Assembly: GCA_024279135.1 (NCBI GenBank)
Contig: JAJRRU010000010.1
Location: 310,001 to 374,000, forward strand
Direction of reading: 5' to 3'
Source: Alphaproteobacteria bacterium
Lineage (GTDB): Bacteria > Pseudomonadota > Alphaproteobacteria > Rhodospirillales > Casp-alpha2
DNA length: 64,000 nucleotides
Below are positions 1 to 7,699 of this stretch, one piece after another (within the stretch, counting starts at the first letter, position 1; every line of letters begins with the position of its first letter). The notes under the pieces were generated by a model. The model was not told the DNA's origin and did no database searches. It worked only from the letters and a program-made list of their open reading frames with translations. A program made the position numbers and the translations under genes.

Positions 1-2146
1 CATTGTAATCGATGCCGACACGGATTTCCACTCGTCCATGCTGGTCTTTATGGGTCCAGTTTATGACCGACGTAGACAGAACCTCGGAGTTCGGAATGAT
101 CACCGATGCCCGTTGAAAAGTACGCAGTTCTGTGGAGCGCACATTGATACGGGTTACGGTGCCTTCCTGGGTACCGACCACAATCCAGTCGCCGGGTTTG
201 ATGGGACGCTCGAAAAGCAATATGAGGCCGGATATGAAATTGCCGACGATGGCCTGCAATCCAAAGCCGATACCAACCGACAGGGCACCTGCGACAAGAG
301 CGATGCTCGTGAGGTCAATGCCAAGTGTCGAAACAGCCACCATCAATCCCAAAATGACACCCAGATAGCCGACCACCAGACGGATGCTCTGGCGGATGCC
401 AAGGTCCAGCCGTTTGGGCAGCAGGCGGGTGTCAAAAAGCCACTGAATGGCGCGGGTTACCAACATGATGAAGGCGAACGCCGTTATGGCCAGAATAAAA
501 TCCGTGAGGGAGAATACGTATGAGCCGATGGCAATGCCGTTCATGGCACGGGCCAGCCAGTTCATGACCAATTCTGGCGGAAACCCCCAAATGCCCAGCA
601 GAATCAGCGCACTGAGCAAGAGCAGGATGCCATCGAGAATATTGAGGCCAACAGTCTGGACCGTATCGTGGTTATATCGCTGGATACCGGTCAGTTGGTT
701 GAGCCAGTGGCCCGGTTCCAGTGCGTCTTCCAGGCCCTTGTTTATGAGTTCCTGGACCAGGCTTCGGATCAGGGAAACCGCCCCCATCAGGATGCCACTC
801 AACAGCAGATTGCCAAGGACAAATTGTGTCAGGTTTATATAACCGAACAGCCCGGCAATGGCAGACAGGACAATGATAATGGTCAGGATGAAGCGAACCT
901 TTGCCCATCCCGTGGCGATTTTGCTGGCAGCCTCTGCGCGCATGACACTGGGTGGCGGGTCTTGTTCGTCGTCCTCTTTAGCGGCCCATTGCCAGGCTTT
1001 GTGTTGGAGCAGGGGCAGCATAAGGATGGCCAGTACGATGCCGGTCAACCCGGCGTAGAAAAAAGAAAGTGTTTCGGATATCTCCAGAGAATTTGTCATG
1101 TCGGCAAAGGCATTGAGGATGGAAAACCCGCCAACCAACAAGATTATACGGCGGTATAACAGGCGCGAGCTTCTGTCATCAAAGGGTGTCATGCGCCAGA
1201 CCGGGCGATTGGGGGCAAGGGCGGCGCGTGCGAGGGCCTCAATGGCAATAAAAAAGATCAGATAGATGGCCGGGGCCGTTACGATATCTCGAAATAGCCC
1301 GGTCAACAGTTCAAGCGAGTCGACCGATACCACGATAATCATGATTAAAAGGGCGGGCATCAGTCCACGGCCGATGGCCTCCACAAGGGTGGCAACAAGT
1401 TTGCGTGAGTAACTCGGATGCAGGTCAGCCTCTTCGCAGCCGTAACGCCGTAACAACCAGTTACGGAAGGTCCATGCGATGGCTATGGAGATAATCAGCC
1501 CGATAACAAATCGGGTAACCAGGGCTTGCCACAAATCTTCAAGTCGGACATCGGCAATCCAGTTTACCGGGGCAATAAGAAGGGTTGCCGTCAGGCTCAG
1601 AATTTCTGGAATGGCCGATACAATAATATTAGGTGATAAAGGTGGCGGGCCGCGTTCAATTAATTTTTGCCATTTGCTGCCTTCGGCCAGGACACCCATT
1701 TCTTCCAGGACCGTCTGGGCGCGTTGGGCGACAATACTTGCCTGCAAGAGCATTTGGGACAGCCCTTTACGTTGGTCAGCATCAAGAATTCTTGGTTCTA
1801 TATTATTGGGCTGGTCTTCGCTGGTTTTGGAGCTGGCTCCGGTTTCGGTCGTGCTGTCGGCTTCGGCAAAAAAGGTTTCCATCAACTCAACGGTTGCCTG
1901 GGCATCATCGTGAATGAAGGTAATGTTCCGGATGATGCGACTTTTTTGTGCTGGTGTCTGACCCGTTGTGTCTCGCAGCTCATCAGCCTGATCGAGAGTT
2001 TGCAGCCAATATACCAGTTTTGCCTTGAACTGAACTGGGTCCGGTAAGGGTTCAGCGGCGCGAACCGGGCCGGACCACAACACCAGAATACATAAAATCG
2101 TAAACAAATTTATTGTCGTCGATATGATAGACCGCACGCTCAACAT
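1..2146 (-). CDS. MscS-family mechanosensitive channel (3' end outside window)
   Basis: Translating the minus strand from ATG at 2146 gives about 715 residues that run off the window edge. An N-terminal signal or anchor segment is followed by a periplasmic helical region of about 160 residues with Gln/Ala-rich helices. Many hydrophobic segments follow, and then the MscS core. The core carries the small-residue pore helix (ALVAGALSVGIGFGLQ) followed by NFISGLILLFERPIKPGD and the beta domain (GTVTRINVRSTEL, IIPNSEVLS). This architecture matches the large DUF3772/MscS proteins of proteobacteria, which release solutes on hypo-osmotic shock from the inner membrane. The C-terminus is missing because the window starts here. 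Family assignment is firm; the gating role is inferred. Confidence 0.9.
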   Translation of the reverse strand, partial: MLSVRSIISTTINLFTILCILVLWSGPVRAAEPLPDPVQFKAKLVYWLQTLDQADELRDTTGQTPAQKSRIIRNITFIHDDAQATVELMETFFAEADSTTETGASSKTSEDQPNNIEPRILDADQRKGLSQMLLQASIVAQRAQTVLEEMGVLAEGSKWQKLIERGPPPLSPNIIVSAIPEILSLTATLLIAPVNWIADVRLEDLWQALVTRFVIGLIISIAIAWTFRNWLLRRYGCEEADLHPSYSRKLVATLVEAIGRGLMPALLIMIIVVSVDSLELLTGLFRDIVTAPAIYLIFFIAIEALARAALAPNRPVWRMTPFDDRSSRLLYRRIILLVGGFSILNAFADMTNSLEISETLSFFYAGLTGIVLAILMLPLLQHKAWQWAAKEDDEQDPPPSVMRAEAASKIATGWAKVRFILTIIIVLSAIAGLFGYINLTQFVLGNLLLSGILMGAVSLIRSLVQELINKGLEDALEPGHWLNQLTGIQRYNHDTVQTVGLNILDGILLLLSALILLGIWGFPPELVMNWLARAMNGIAIGSYVFSLTDFILAITAFAFIMLVTRAIQWLFDTRLLPKRLDLGIRQSIRLVVGYLGVILGLMVAVSTLGIDLTSIALVAGALSVGIGFGLQAIVGNFISGLILLFERPIKPGDWIVVGTQEGTVTRINVRSTELRTFQRASVIIPNSEVLSTSVINWTHKDQHGRVEIRVGIDYN

Positions 2147-2282
2147 GCCCCTTATTTAGTGTAATGCTAAGAATATACAGAACCCTACGGGTTGAAGATA
2201 GCTGAATATGGGCTTTTCCCCGGTTGTTATTGAGTGCACAATAATTTTTACGCCCCGATAACAGAAGCTTAGAGCCGCAATC

Positions 2283-2804
2283 ATGGAACCCGACAACCTC
2301 CAAAATCCCGCCAAAACCAAGCCGACCCCGCAGGATGTGGCGCGTGCCATGTATGCCAGGGATGGTCTGGCCCATTCGCTCAACATTACGGTTTCGGTGC
2401 TACAGGCCGGTCATTGCCGTGCCCGAATGGTTATTCGCGATGATATGGTTAATATTCACGGGCTCTGTCATGACGGCATGACATTCACCCTTGCCGGGAC
2501 GGCTTTTACCTATGCCAGTCATTCAGAAAACAATGCCGCGGTGACCTCGGCGGCGACGATTACTTTTCTCAGGCCTGCGCGGGTTGGCGAGACGCTGACC
2601 GCCGAATGTGTCGAACGGGCCCGGCAACATAAAACCGGGGTTTTTGACGTGAGCGTAACGGATGAGGGCGGTCAGGTCGTTGCCATATTCCAAGGCTTGT
2701 CCAAAACGATCACAGGCGAAGCCGTGCCCGGTTTGGACCCGTCGCGCGACGGGATGCGTGACATTCTGGAAACCGAAATTGTAACCTTGCCAGATATTTT
2801 CTGA
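2283..2804 (+). CDS. paaI: PaaI-like hotdog-fold acyl-CoA thioesterase with altered active-site motif
   Basis: A 173-residue hotdog-fold protein that aligns along its length with the hydroxyphenylacetyl-CoA thioesterase PaaI (NIHGLCHDG, TAFTYAS, FLRPARVGETLTAE, KTGVFDV). PaaI enzymes hydrolyse stalled CoA thioesters of the phenylacetate pathway. In the family the catalytic stretch reads CHGG...LAD, with the Asp (Asp61 in E. coli) as the catalytic acid/base. Here it reads CHDG...LAG, so the expected Asp is Gly72 and a new Asp sits at position 64. No other paa genes are in the window. It diverges from the MscS gene. Thioesterase activity is therefore uncertain, although the fold is clear. Confidence 0.8.
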   Translation: MEPDNLQNPAKTKPTPQDVARAMYARDGLAHSLNITVSVLQAGHCRARMVIRDDMVNIHGLCHDGMTFTLAGTAFTYASHSENNAAVTSAATITFLRPARVGETLTAECVERARQHKTGVFDVSVTDEGGQVVAIFQGLSKTITGEAVPGLDPSRDGMRDILETEIVTLPDIF

Positions 2805-2841
2805 TATCCGGCAAGGCGTTTTGTGTGGCGTCTTGTATGGT

Positions 2842-3054
2842 TTATTCTTCTTCTGTTTTCTTGCATGTCTGAATGCCAAAAATCCGGTAAACCGGGCAGA
2901 ATTTAAAGGCTGCCGTCAGGACCAGAATGACACCGAGCCAGCCGTAGCTGTTGTACCCGGTATCAGGAGAAATCATGTTTAAGGCGTAGGCAATAAATAC
3001 AGCGCCAATAACAAAACGCAGTACCCGGTCGATGGTTCCAACATTTTTTAGCAT
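2842..3054 (-). CDS. DUF2892-type small inner-membrane protein
   Basis: A 70-residue protein starting MLKNVGTIDRVLRFVIGA, with two hydrophobic segments (about residues 12-27 and 38-52) joined by a short polar loop. A Cys-containing tail (FCPVYRIFGIQTCKK) follows. This is the YgaP-like transmembrane family DUF2892, whose members often accompany rhodanese or sulfur genes; none are adjacent here. It is convergent with the PaaI-like gene, with 37 bases between the stops. The function is unknown. Confidence 0.8.
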   Translation of the reverse strand: MLKNVGTIDRVLRFVIGAVFIAYALNMISPDTGYNSYGWLGVILVLTAAFKFCPVYRIFGIQTCKKTEEE

Positions 3055-3229
3055 GGTGTCTTGCTCTCTCTATTCAGGGTGTAATGACAGTATCGTCTCA
3101 GGGTCTCAATAGGTGCACGAGTTCTGTAATAATTGTAGAATCTTTGCCGTGCGGGATTATACCATGGCCCGGGTATGTCGGGAACTGCTTATTGCCCGGT
3201 GAGAGGGCAGTCGTTGTGGTTACGGAGAA

Positions 3230-3306
3230 TGGCGCGCCCGGGAAGATTCGAACTCCCGACCTCTTGATTCGTAGTCAAACGCTCTATCCAGCTGAGCTAC
3301 GGGCGC
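3230..3306 (-). tRNA. tRNA-Arg (anticodon ACG)
   Basis: The minus strand folds into a 77-nt cloverleaf. The acceptor stem GCGCCCG/CGGGCGC (3300-3306 with 3234-3240) is followed by discriminator G and an encoded CCA (3230-3232). The anticodon loop is CTACGAA, so the anticodon is ACG, which in bacteria is read as ICG after A34 deamination by TadA. The T arm is GGGAG-TTCGAAT-CTTCC. Confidence 0.95.
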
Positions 3307-3680
3307 TTACCAGTTCTGATATCCGACAGAAATTTTTTTGATATTTTTCATGTTGCGGATGCGGGAAGCTACTCTAGGTTTTTCGTAAACGCAAGTCGCA
3401 TAATAATGGATTTTGGTATATTTTGCTTTTTTGATACTGGCACCGATATGTATGCCCGGTGCAAATAGGTTGTATTTTGCAAAAAATCCACGATAGTAAC
3501 CATGAACATCAGTGAAAATAGGAACTTGTGACTTCTAATTCCATTGTTTAGTATCCACAATGTGTTGAATAAGGTGCTAAAATTACGTATTGATAACGAC
3601 TTTTTATTACTTTTTGGGGTACGTTAGCTTAGATTGAGGATGACACGATAATTTTCGTGGGAATTAGGGACATAATATAA
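3307..3680. other. AT-rich intergenic region without a gene
   Basis: This 374-base stretch lies between the divergent tRNA-Arg and the OmpA-like lipoprotein gene. It is visibly more AT-rich than its surroundings. It should contain the promoters of both neighbours, but I find no pair of -35/-10 boxes that I would defend. Short frames here lack homology features and ribosome binding sites. I see no RNA gene or repeat. Confidence 0.6.
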
Positions 3681-4859
3681 ATGACGGCAACAAAGTATTT
3701 GACCACGATTGTAGGGGCTGCGCTATTTTTGAGCAGTTGTTCGTTTGCTGAAGAATCCTTGTGGCCTTCACTGTCAGGCGAGGATCCGGCAGGGGGAGAG
3801 ACCCAGGAAGTCGCCGTGGGTGGCCAAGGTGCCGTGGCAAACGAGGTGCCGCCGCAACCGGTTGCGACCGTGCAGATAAGTGCCCAGCCAACACTGGGCA
3901 GCAATTCCTTTGTTCCCCAAGGGGTTTCACCCGGACAGAATACGGGAACCTTTGTCGGCGAGAAAGTAGTTGAGCTGCGTGACGAACTGACCGGATTACA
4001 GACGTCTATCGTACAGCAAAATCAGGTTTTGCAGCAGGTTCGGGCGAAAATTATTAGCGATTCCATTAGTTATCATAACAACGTAGCGGCCATGAATGCC
4101 CGCTTGCAGGTTGGCACGACACCGGGCAATCCGATCATGGTGCAGCAGTATAACAATGCCCAGGCCGATCTTGATCAAATCGATAAAGACATTGGCGATA
4201 TGAATAAACTGGCGCAAGCCGTGGCGACGGCTTCTACCATGTCGGCATTTTTGGCAGAATCGGCTACGGCGGCCCTGAGTGTATCGGGTGCGGTTGATGA
4301 AGATCACCGCCAGTTGGCAATCTTGCAGGACGAGATCGGCCGCACGGTCGTCCTGATCGAACGCCTGCATAAAGAAGTATCGCGTGATGTGCGCAGACAG
4401 TCTGCTTATATCTCTACGGAACGCTCTAATCTGAACCTGCTTTCGTCGGGTATTCGCACAGGCGAAATTTATGGCATCAGCCTGGTCAACAAAGCCATGG
4501 CCTCGGCTGCCAATGTCAATACAGGTAATACGGCAGGCAATCCGCTCGATACCACCGGGCGTCGTCCGCTGGTTGTAATCCGGTTTGACCGGATCGATAT
4601 TCCTTACGAGCAGGCGCTTTATAATGCGGTGAAAAAAGTTCTGGAGCGCCGCCCAGATGCAACATTCGATCTTGTTGCTGTTGCCCCGTCGCTCGGTGAT
4701 GAAGCAACGGTAGCCTTGAATTCGTCGAAATCACGACGGAACGCCGAAAAAGTATTACGCTCTCTGGTTGATATGGGATTACCACCAGCCAGGGTCGCAG
4801 TTTCCGGCAAGACCGCGCCTAACACGGAAGTTAACGAGGTGCATCTGTACCTCCGTTAG
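3681..4859 (+). CDS. lipoprotein with coiled-coil region and OmpA-like C-terminus
   Basis: A 392-residue protein with a lipoprotein signal (hydrophobic residues 8-19, lipobox LSSC with Cys20). A Pro/Gln/Gly-rich low-complexity linker runs to about residue 95. A long alpha-helical, coiled-coil-like middle part follows (about 97-270). The last 95 residues resemble an OmpA/MotB peptidoglycan-binding fold: VVIRFDR, then SKSRRNAEKVLRSLVDMGLPPARVAVSG in place of the classical NxxLSxxRAxxV motif. It was probably exported and tethered to the envelope (inference). A terminator lies just downstream, so it is probably a single-gene unit. I do not recognise a named family. Confidence 0.75.
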   Translation: MTATKYLTTIVGAALFLSSCSFAEESLWPSLSGEDPAGGETQEVAVGGQGAVANEVPPQPVATVQISAQPTLGSNSFVPQGVSPGQNTGTFVGEKVVELRDELTGLQTSIVQQNQVLQQVRAKIISDSISYHNNVAAMNARLQVGTTPGNPIMVQQYNNAQADLDQIDKDIGDMNKLAQAVATASTMSAFLAESATAALSVSGAVDEDHRQLAILQDEIGRTVVLIERLHKEVSRDVRRQSAYISTERSNLNLLSSGIRTGEIYGISLVNKAMASAANVNTGNTAGNPLDTTGRRPLVVIRFDRIDIPYEQALYNAVKKVLERRPDATFDLVAVAPSLGDEATVALNSSKSRRNAEKVLRSLVDMGLPPARVAVSGKTAPNTEVNEVHLYLR

Positions 4860-4880
4860 GCCCAATATAATAAAATCAGG

Positions 4881-4905
4881 ACGGCACCCCATGGGGTGCC
4901 GTTTT
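4881..4905 (+). terminator. Rho-independent terminator
   Basis: A perfect GC-rich inverted repeat (acggcacccc / ggggtgccgt, 4881-4890 with 4893-4902) is followed by TTT and a T-rich stretch. It lies 21 bases past the stop of the OmpA-like lipoprotein gene and before gpt. Confidence 0.85.
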
Positions 4906-4932
4906 GTATTAGAACTGTAAAGAAAGAACATC

Positions 4933-5451
4933 ATGACCAGCTCTCAATCTGACCCCATTCGCCATGCCGTTACCTGGACGGAAGTCCACCGTGATGCCAG
5001 GCTGCTCGTTCGAAAATTGATGACCAAAGGTCCCTGGAAGGGTATTATCGCCCTGACCCGGGGTGGTTTGGTGCCCGCGGCCATTGTGGCGCGTGAAATG
5101 GGTATCTATGTGGTCGATACCTTATGTATTTCAACCTACGACGAACAGAAAATGGGTGTGGTCAAGGTTCTGAAATTGCCCCAGGCCGCCATGGAAGATG
5201 GTGGAAAAGGTTGGCTGCTGATCGATGATCTGGTCGATACCGGGATTACCGCCAAGGAAGCCCGGCGGCTTTTACCCAATGTTCTTTTTGCTACAGTTTA
5301 TGCAAAACCGGGTGGTCGCGACGAAACCGATGTGTTTGTCCATGAAATTGATCAAGATGTGTGGGTTGATTTCCCCTGGGATACGGCCCCGCAGTACGTT
5401 GCCCCGCTATCCACAGGCTCGCCTATAAAGATTGATGGCAGCGAAGCCTGA
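4933..5451 (+). CDS. gpt: xanthine-guanine phosphoribosyltransferase
   Basis: This 172-residue protein is of typical Gpt length. It has the type I phosphoribosyltransferase PRPP-binding motif LLIDDLVDTGITAKEA (about residues 96-111). The N-terminal GIIALTRGGLVPAAIVAREMG segment is the phosphate and pyrophosphate loop. It salvages xanthine and guanine (and hypoxanthine) with PRPP to give XMP and GMP at the inner face of the membrane. It sits alone between a terminator and convergent genes. Confidence 0.93.
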   Translation: MTSSQSDPIRHAVTWTEVHRDARLLVRKLMTKGPWKGIIALTRGGLVPAAIVAREMGIYVVDTLCISTYDEQKMGVVKVLKLPQAAMEDGGKGWLLIDDLVDTGITAKEARRLLPNVLFATVYAKPGGRDETDVFVHEIDQDVWVDFPWDTAPQYVAPLSTGSPIKIDGSEA

Positions 5452-5486
5452 GGTCACCTTGACTCCGGATTGTTCCTCGAAAGTTT

Positions 5487-5852
5487 TTAACCCGCCAGAA
5501 CTTCATTCACCTTATCCATCAGGTGCTCCAGCTTCAGGGGTTTCTGGATATAAGCCGCGCAACCTTCCCGGTAGGCCTCATCATAGTCTTCCGGGGTTTG
5601 ATGGGCGCTGAGGGCGATGACAGGGGTGGCGCTGGTTTGCGGACGGGATTTAAGGCTGCGTAACAATTCCCATCCGGTCATGTTGGGCATATTCATATCA
5701 CTGATGATCAGATCAAATTGTGAGGATTGTGCCGCGGCCAATCCATCTTTGCCATCACTGGCTTCCTCTACCGAGTGTTCCATGGCTTCCAGGGTGGTAC
5801 GAACCAGAACGCGCATATCAGCGTCGTCATCAATAATCAGGATGTGTGCCAT
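5487..5852 (-). CDS. single-domain response regulator (CheY-like)
   Basis: A 121-residue stand-alone receiver domain without an output domain. It has the acidic pair IDDDAD (residues 7-12), the phosphoacceptor Asp52 in IISDMNMP, Ser82 and Lys104 (IQKP). This is a complete set of receiver residues, so it should be phosphorylated. No histidine kinase is adjacent; the nearest is at 9452-10903 on the same strand, beyond pan genes and an opposing gene. It lies 19 bases downstream of panC and may share its transcript. The partner and process are unknown. Confidence 0.9.
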   Translation of the reverse strand: MAHILIIDDDADMRVLVRTTLEAMEHSVEEASDGKDGLAAAQSSQFDLIISDMNMPNMTGWELLRSLKSRPQTSATPVIALSAHQTPEDYDEAYREGCAAYIQKPLKLEHLMDKVNEVLAG

Positions 5853-5871
5853 TTCTGTTATCCAATTCAGA

Positions 5872-6738
5872 TCAAAGTTCTATATTATCAATCAGACGGG
5901 TCGTGCCAAGCCGCGCAGCGGCGAGAATTCTGCCTGGCCTGCCATGTAAATCGGCAAGGCTCATGATATCCGACATGGTCTCGGCGTCACAAGCAACAAG
6001 ATAATCAACCGAGCTGAACCCTGCATGGATCAGAAAAGCCTGGGCGGCCTGGGAACTGAGCAGGGCGGTGTCGCCGCTACGCATGGCATCCGCCATCTGG
6101 TTCATAGCTTTGTAGAGGGCCGGTGCTATAAGCCTCTCGTCCTTATCAAGGTAGATGTTGCGCGATGATAAAGCCAGTCCGTCATTTTCGCGGTAACACG
6201 CAACGCTTGCAATGCTCACCGGAATGGCAAGATCTTTGACCAGGCGTTTGATGACTTGTAATTGCTGGAAGTCCTTTTCCCCGAACAAGGCATAATCGGG
6301 CAGGCACTGGAGCAGTAATTTCGTTACAACCGTAGCCACGCCGGTAAAAAATCCGGGACGCGACAAGCCTTCCAGACTTTCACCCAGGCTTCCAACCGAT
6401 ACTCTGGTGGCATCGCCCGGGCCGTACATTTGTGTCACATCCGGAGCGTAAAGCAGGTCAACACCGGCGCCCGACAACAGGGCCAGATCGCTGGCTTCGT
6501 TACGCGGGTAGGTGCTCAGGTCCTCGTTTTTGCCAAACTGTGCCGGGTTGACAAACAGGGAGACACAAACCTTGCTGGCGATCTCGTGGGCCCGAAATAT
6601 CAGGGCCATGTGCCCCGCATGCAACGCACCCATGGTCGGCACCAGGGCAAGGGTCTCACCGGCAGCTCGCCAAACGGCAACCTGTGCCCGAAGTTCCGCT
6701 ACCGAACGTACAATGGTGACGGGGGGACTTGCGGTCAT
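5872..6738 (-). CDS. panC: pantothenate synthetase
   Basis: This 288-residue enzyme joins pantoate and beta-alanine using ATP, the last step of pantothenate synthesis. It has the nucleotidyl-transferase HIGH-like motif (VPTMGALHAGH, residues 34-44), FVNPAQFGKNEDLSTYPR and FGEKDFQQLQVIKRLV. A later SSRNIYL element is the KMSKS equivalent. It starts 4 bases after the panB stop, so the two form an operon. Confidence 0.96.
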   Translation of the reverse strand: MTASPPVTIVRSVAELRAQVAVWRAAGETLALVPTMGALHAGHMALIFRAHEIASKVCVSLFVNPAQFGKNEDLSTYPRNEASDLALLSGAGVDLLYAPDVTQMYGPGDATRVSVGSLGESLEGLSRPGFFTGVATVVTKLLLQCLPDYALFGEKDFQQLQVIKRLVKDLAIPVSIASVACYRENDGLALSSRNIYLDKDERLIAPALYKAMNQMADAMRSGDTALLSSQAAQAFLIHAGFSSVDYLVACDAETMSDIMSLADLHGRPGRILAAARLGTTRLIDNIEL

Positions 6739-6742
6739 AATT

Positions 6743-7573
6743 TCAGTCGACTTTTTTCATGCCAAACAGGTGTTCGTCACCGGGAAATTTTCCGGTTCGA
6801 ACATCTTCGGCATAGGCCTTGGCCGAGGCTTCGATCTGTTCGCCAAGCAGGGCATAGCGTTTGACAAACCGGGGGGTGAAATCGATGAACAGACCGACCA
6901 GGTCTTCGGTTACTAGAATCTGTCCGTCACAGGCTGCCGATGCCCCGATACCAATTGTGGGTATGGACACTGATTGAGTTATCTTGCGGGCAACCGGTTC
7001 AACGGTACCTTCAATGACCAGAGAAAACGCCCCGGCGGCTTCCACGGCCTTGGCATCTTCGAGGATTTGGCGGGCTTCATCATCGCTGCCGCCCTGGGCC
7101 TTGAAACCACCCATGGCCTGTACGGACTGGGGCATCAGGCCCACATGTCCCATGACCGGAATGCCCCGTTTGGTTAAATACTCGATGGTTTCTGCCATTT
7201 CCACTCCGCCTTCGATCTTGATGCCCGAGGCCCCCGACTGGCTGAGCAGACGGGCCGCGTTGCGAAATGCCTTTTTTGGGCTTTCTTCATAGGAACCAAA
7301 TGGCATATCGACAATAATACAACTTTTTCTGGAGCCTCGCATAACGGCCTGGGCATGGGCTATCATCATGTCCAGGGTCACTCCGAGGGTATTTTCCATG
7401 CCATAAATCACCATGCCAAGAGAGTCCCCGACCAGCAGCAAATCCGTGTGGTCATCTAGCCAGCGGGCCGTCAGGACCGTATAGGCGGTCAGGCAAACAA
7501 TGGGTTGTTTACCCTTGGCATTACGGATATCAGGGATAGTGATGCGTTTTGTTTTTTTGGTAACCGCGCTCAT
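6743..7573 (-). CDS. panB: 3-methyl-2-oxobutanoate hydroxymethyltransferase
   Basis: A 276-residue PanB, which transfers a hydroxymethyl group from 5,10-methylene-THF to ketoisovalerate to make ketopantoate. It has the signature [21 protein letters not shown] (metal-binding Asp in VGDS), the segment IKIEGG and [13 protein letters not shown]. Its length is slightly above the E. coli enzyme. It is first in the panB-panC operon, divergent from ggt across 126 bases that should hold both promoters. Confidence 0.96.
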   Translation of the reverse strand: MSAVTKKTKRITIPDIRNAKGKQPIVCLTAYTVLTARWLDDHTDLLLVGDSLGMVIYGMENTLGVTLDMMIAHAQAVMRGSRKSCIIVDMPFGSYEESPKKAFRNAARLLSQSGASGIKIEGGVEMAETIEYLTKRGIPVMGHVGLMPQSVQAMGGFKAQGGSDDEARQILEDAKAVEAAGAFSLVIEGTVEPVARKITQSVSIPTIGIGASAACDGQILVTEDLVGLFIDFTPRFVKRYALLGEQIEASAKAYAEDVRTGKFPGDEHLFGMKKVD

Positions 7574-7699
7574 AGACTCGCTCCCGGTTAAAATCGGTAG
7601 AAGATTTATAATATCTATACTATTAGACGATATGAGGAAAGTTTAAGGATTTTCAATGAAGTGTATTCCCAGAGCCGGATTCTCGGGCTAGCATGGCAC

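Noticed and set aside
3084-3341. An 85-codon plus-strand frame containing GKIRTPDLLIRSQTLYPAEL
   Set aside because: This is the antisense reading of tRNA-Arg, a familiar false protein; no ribosome binding site or other support.
3369-3560. A 63-codon minus-strand frame in the AT-rich gap
   Set aside because: No ribosome binding site, no homology-like features; open by chance in AT-rich sequence.
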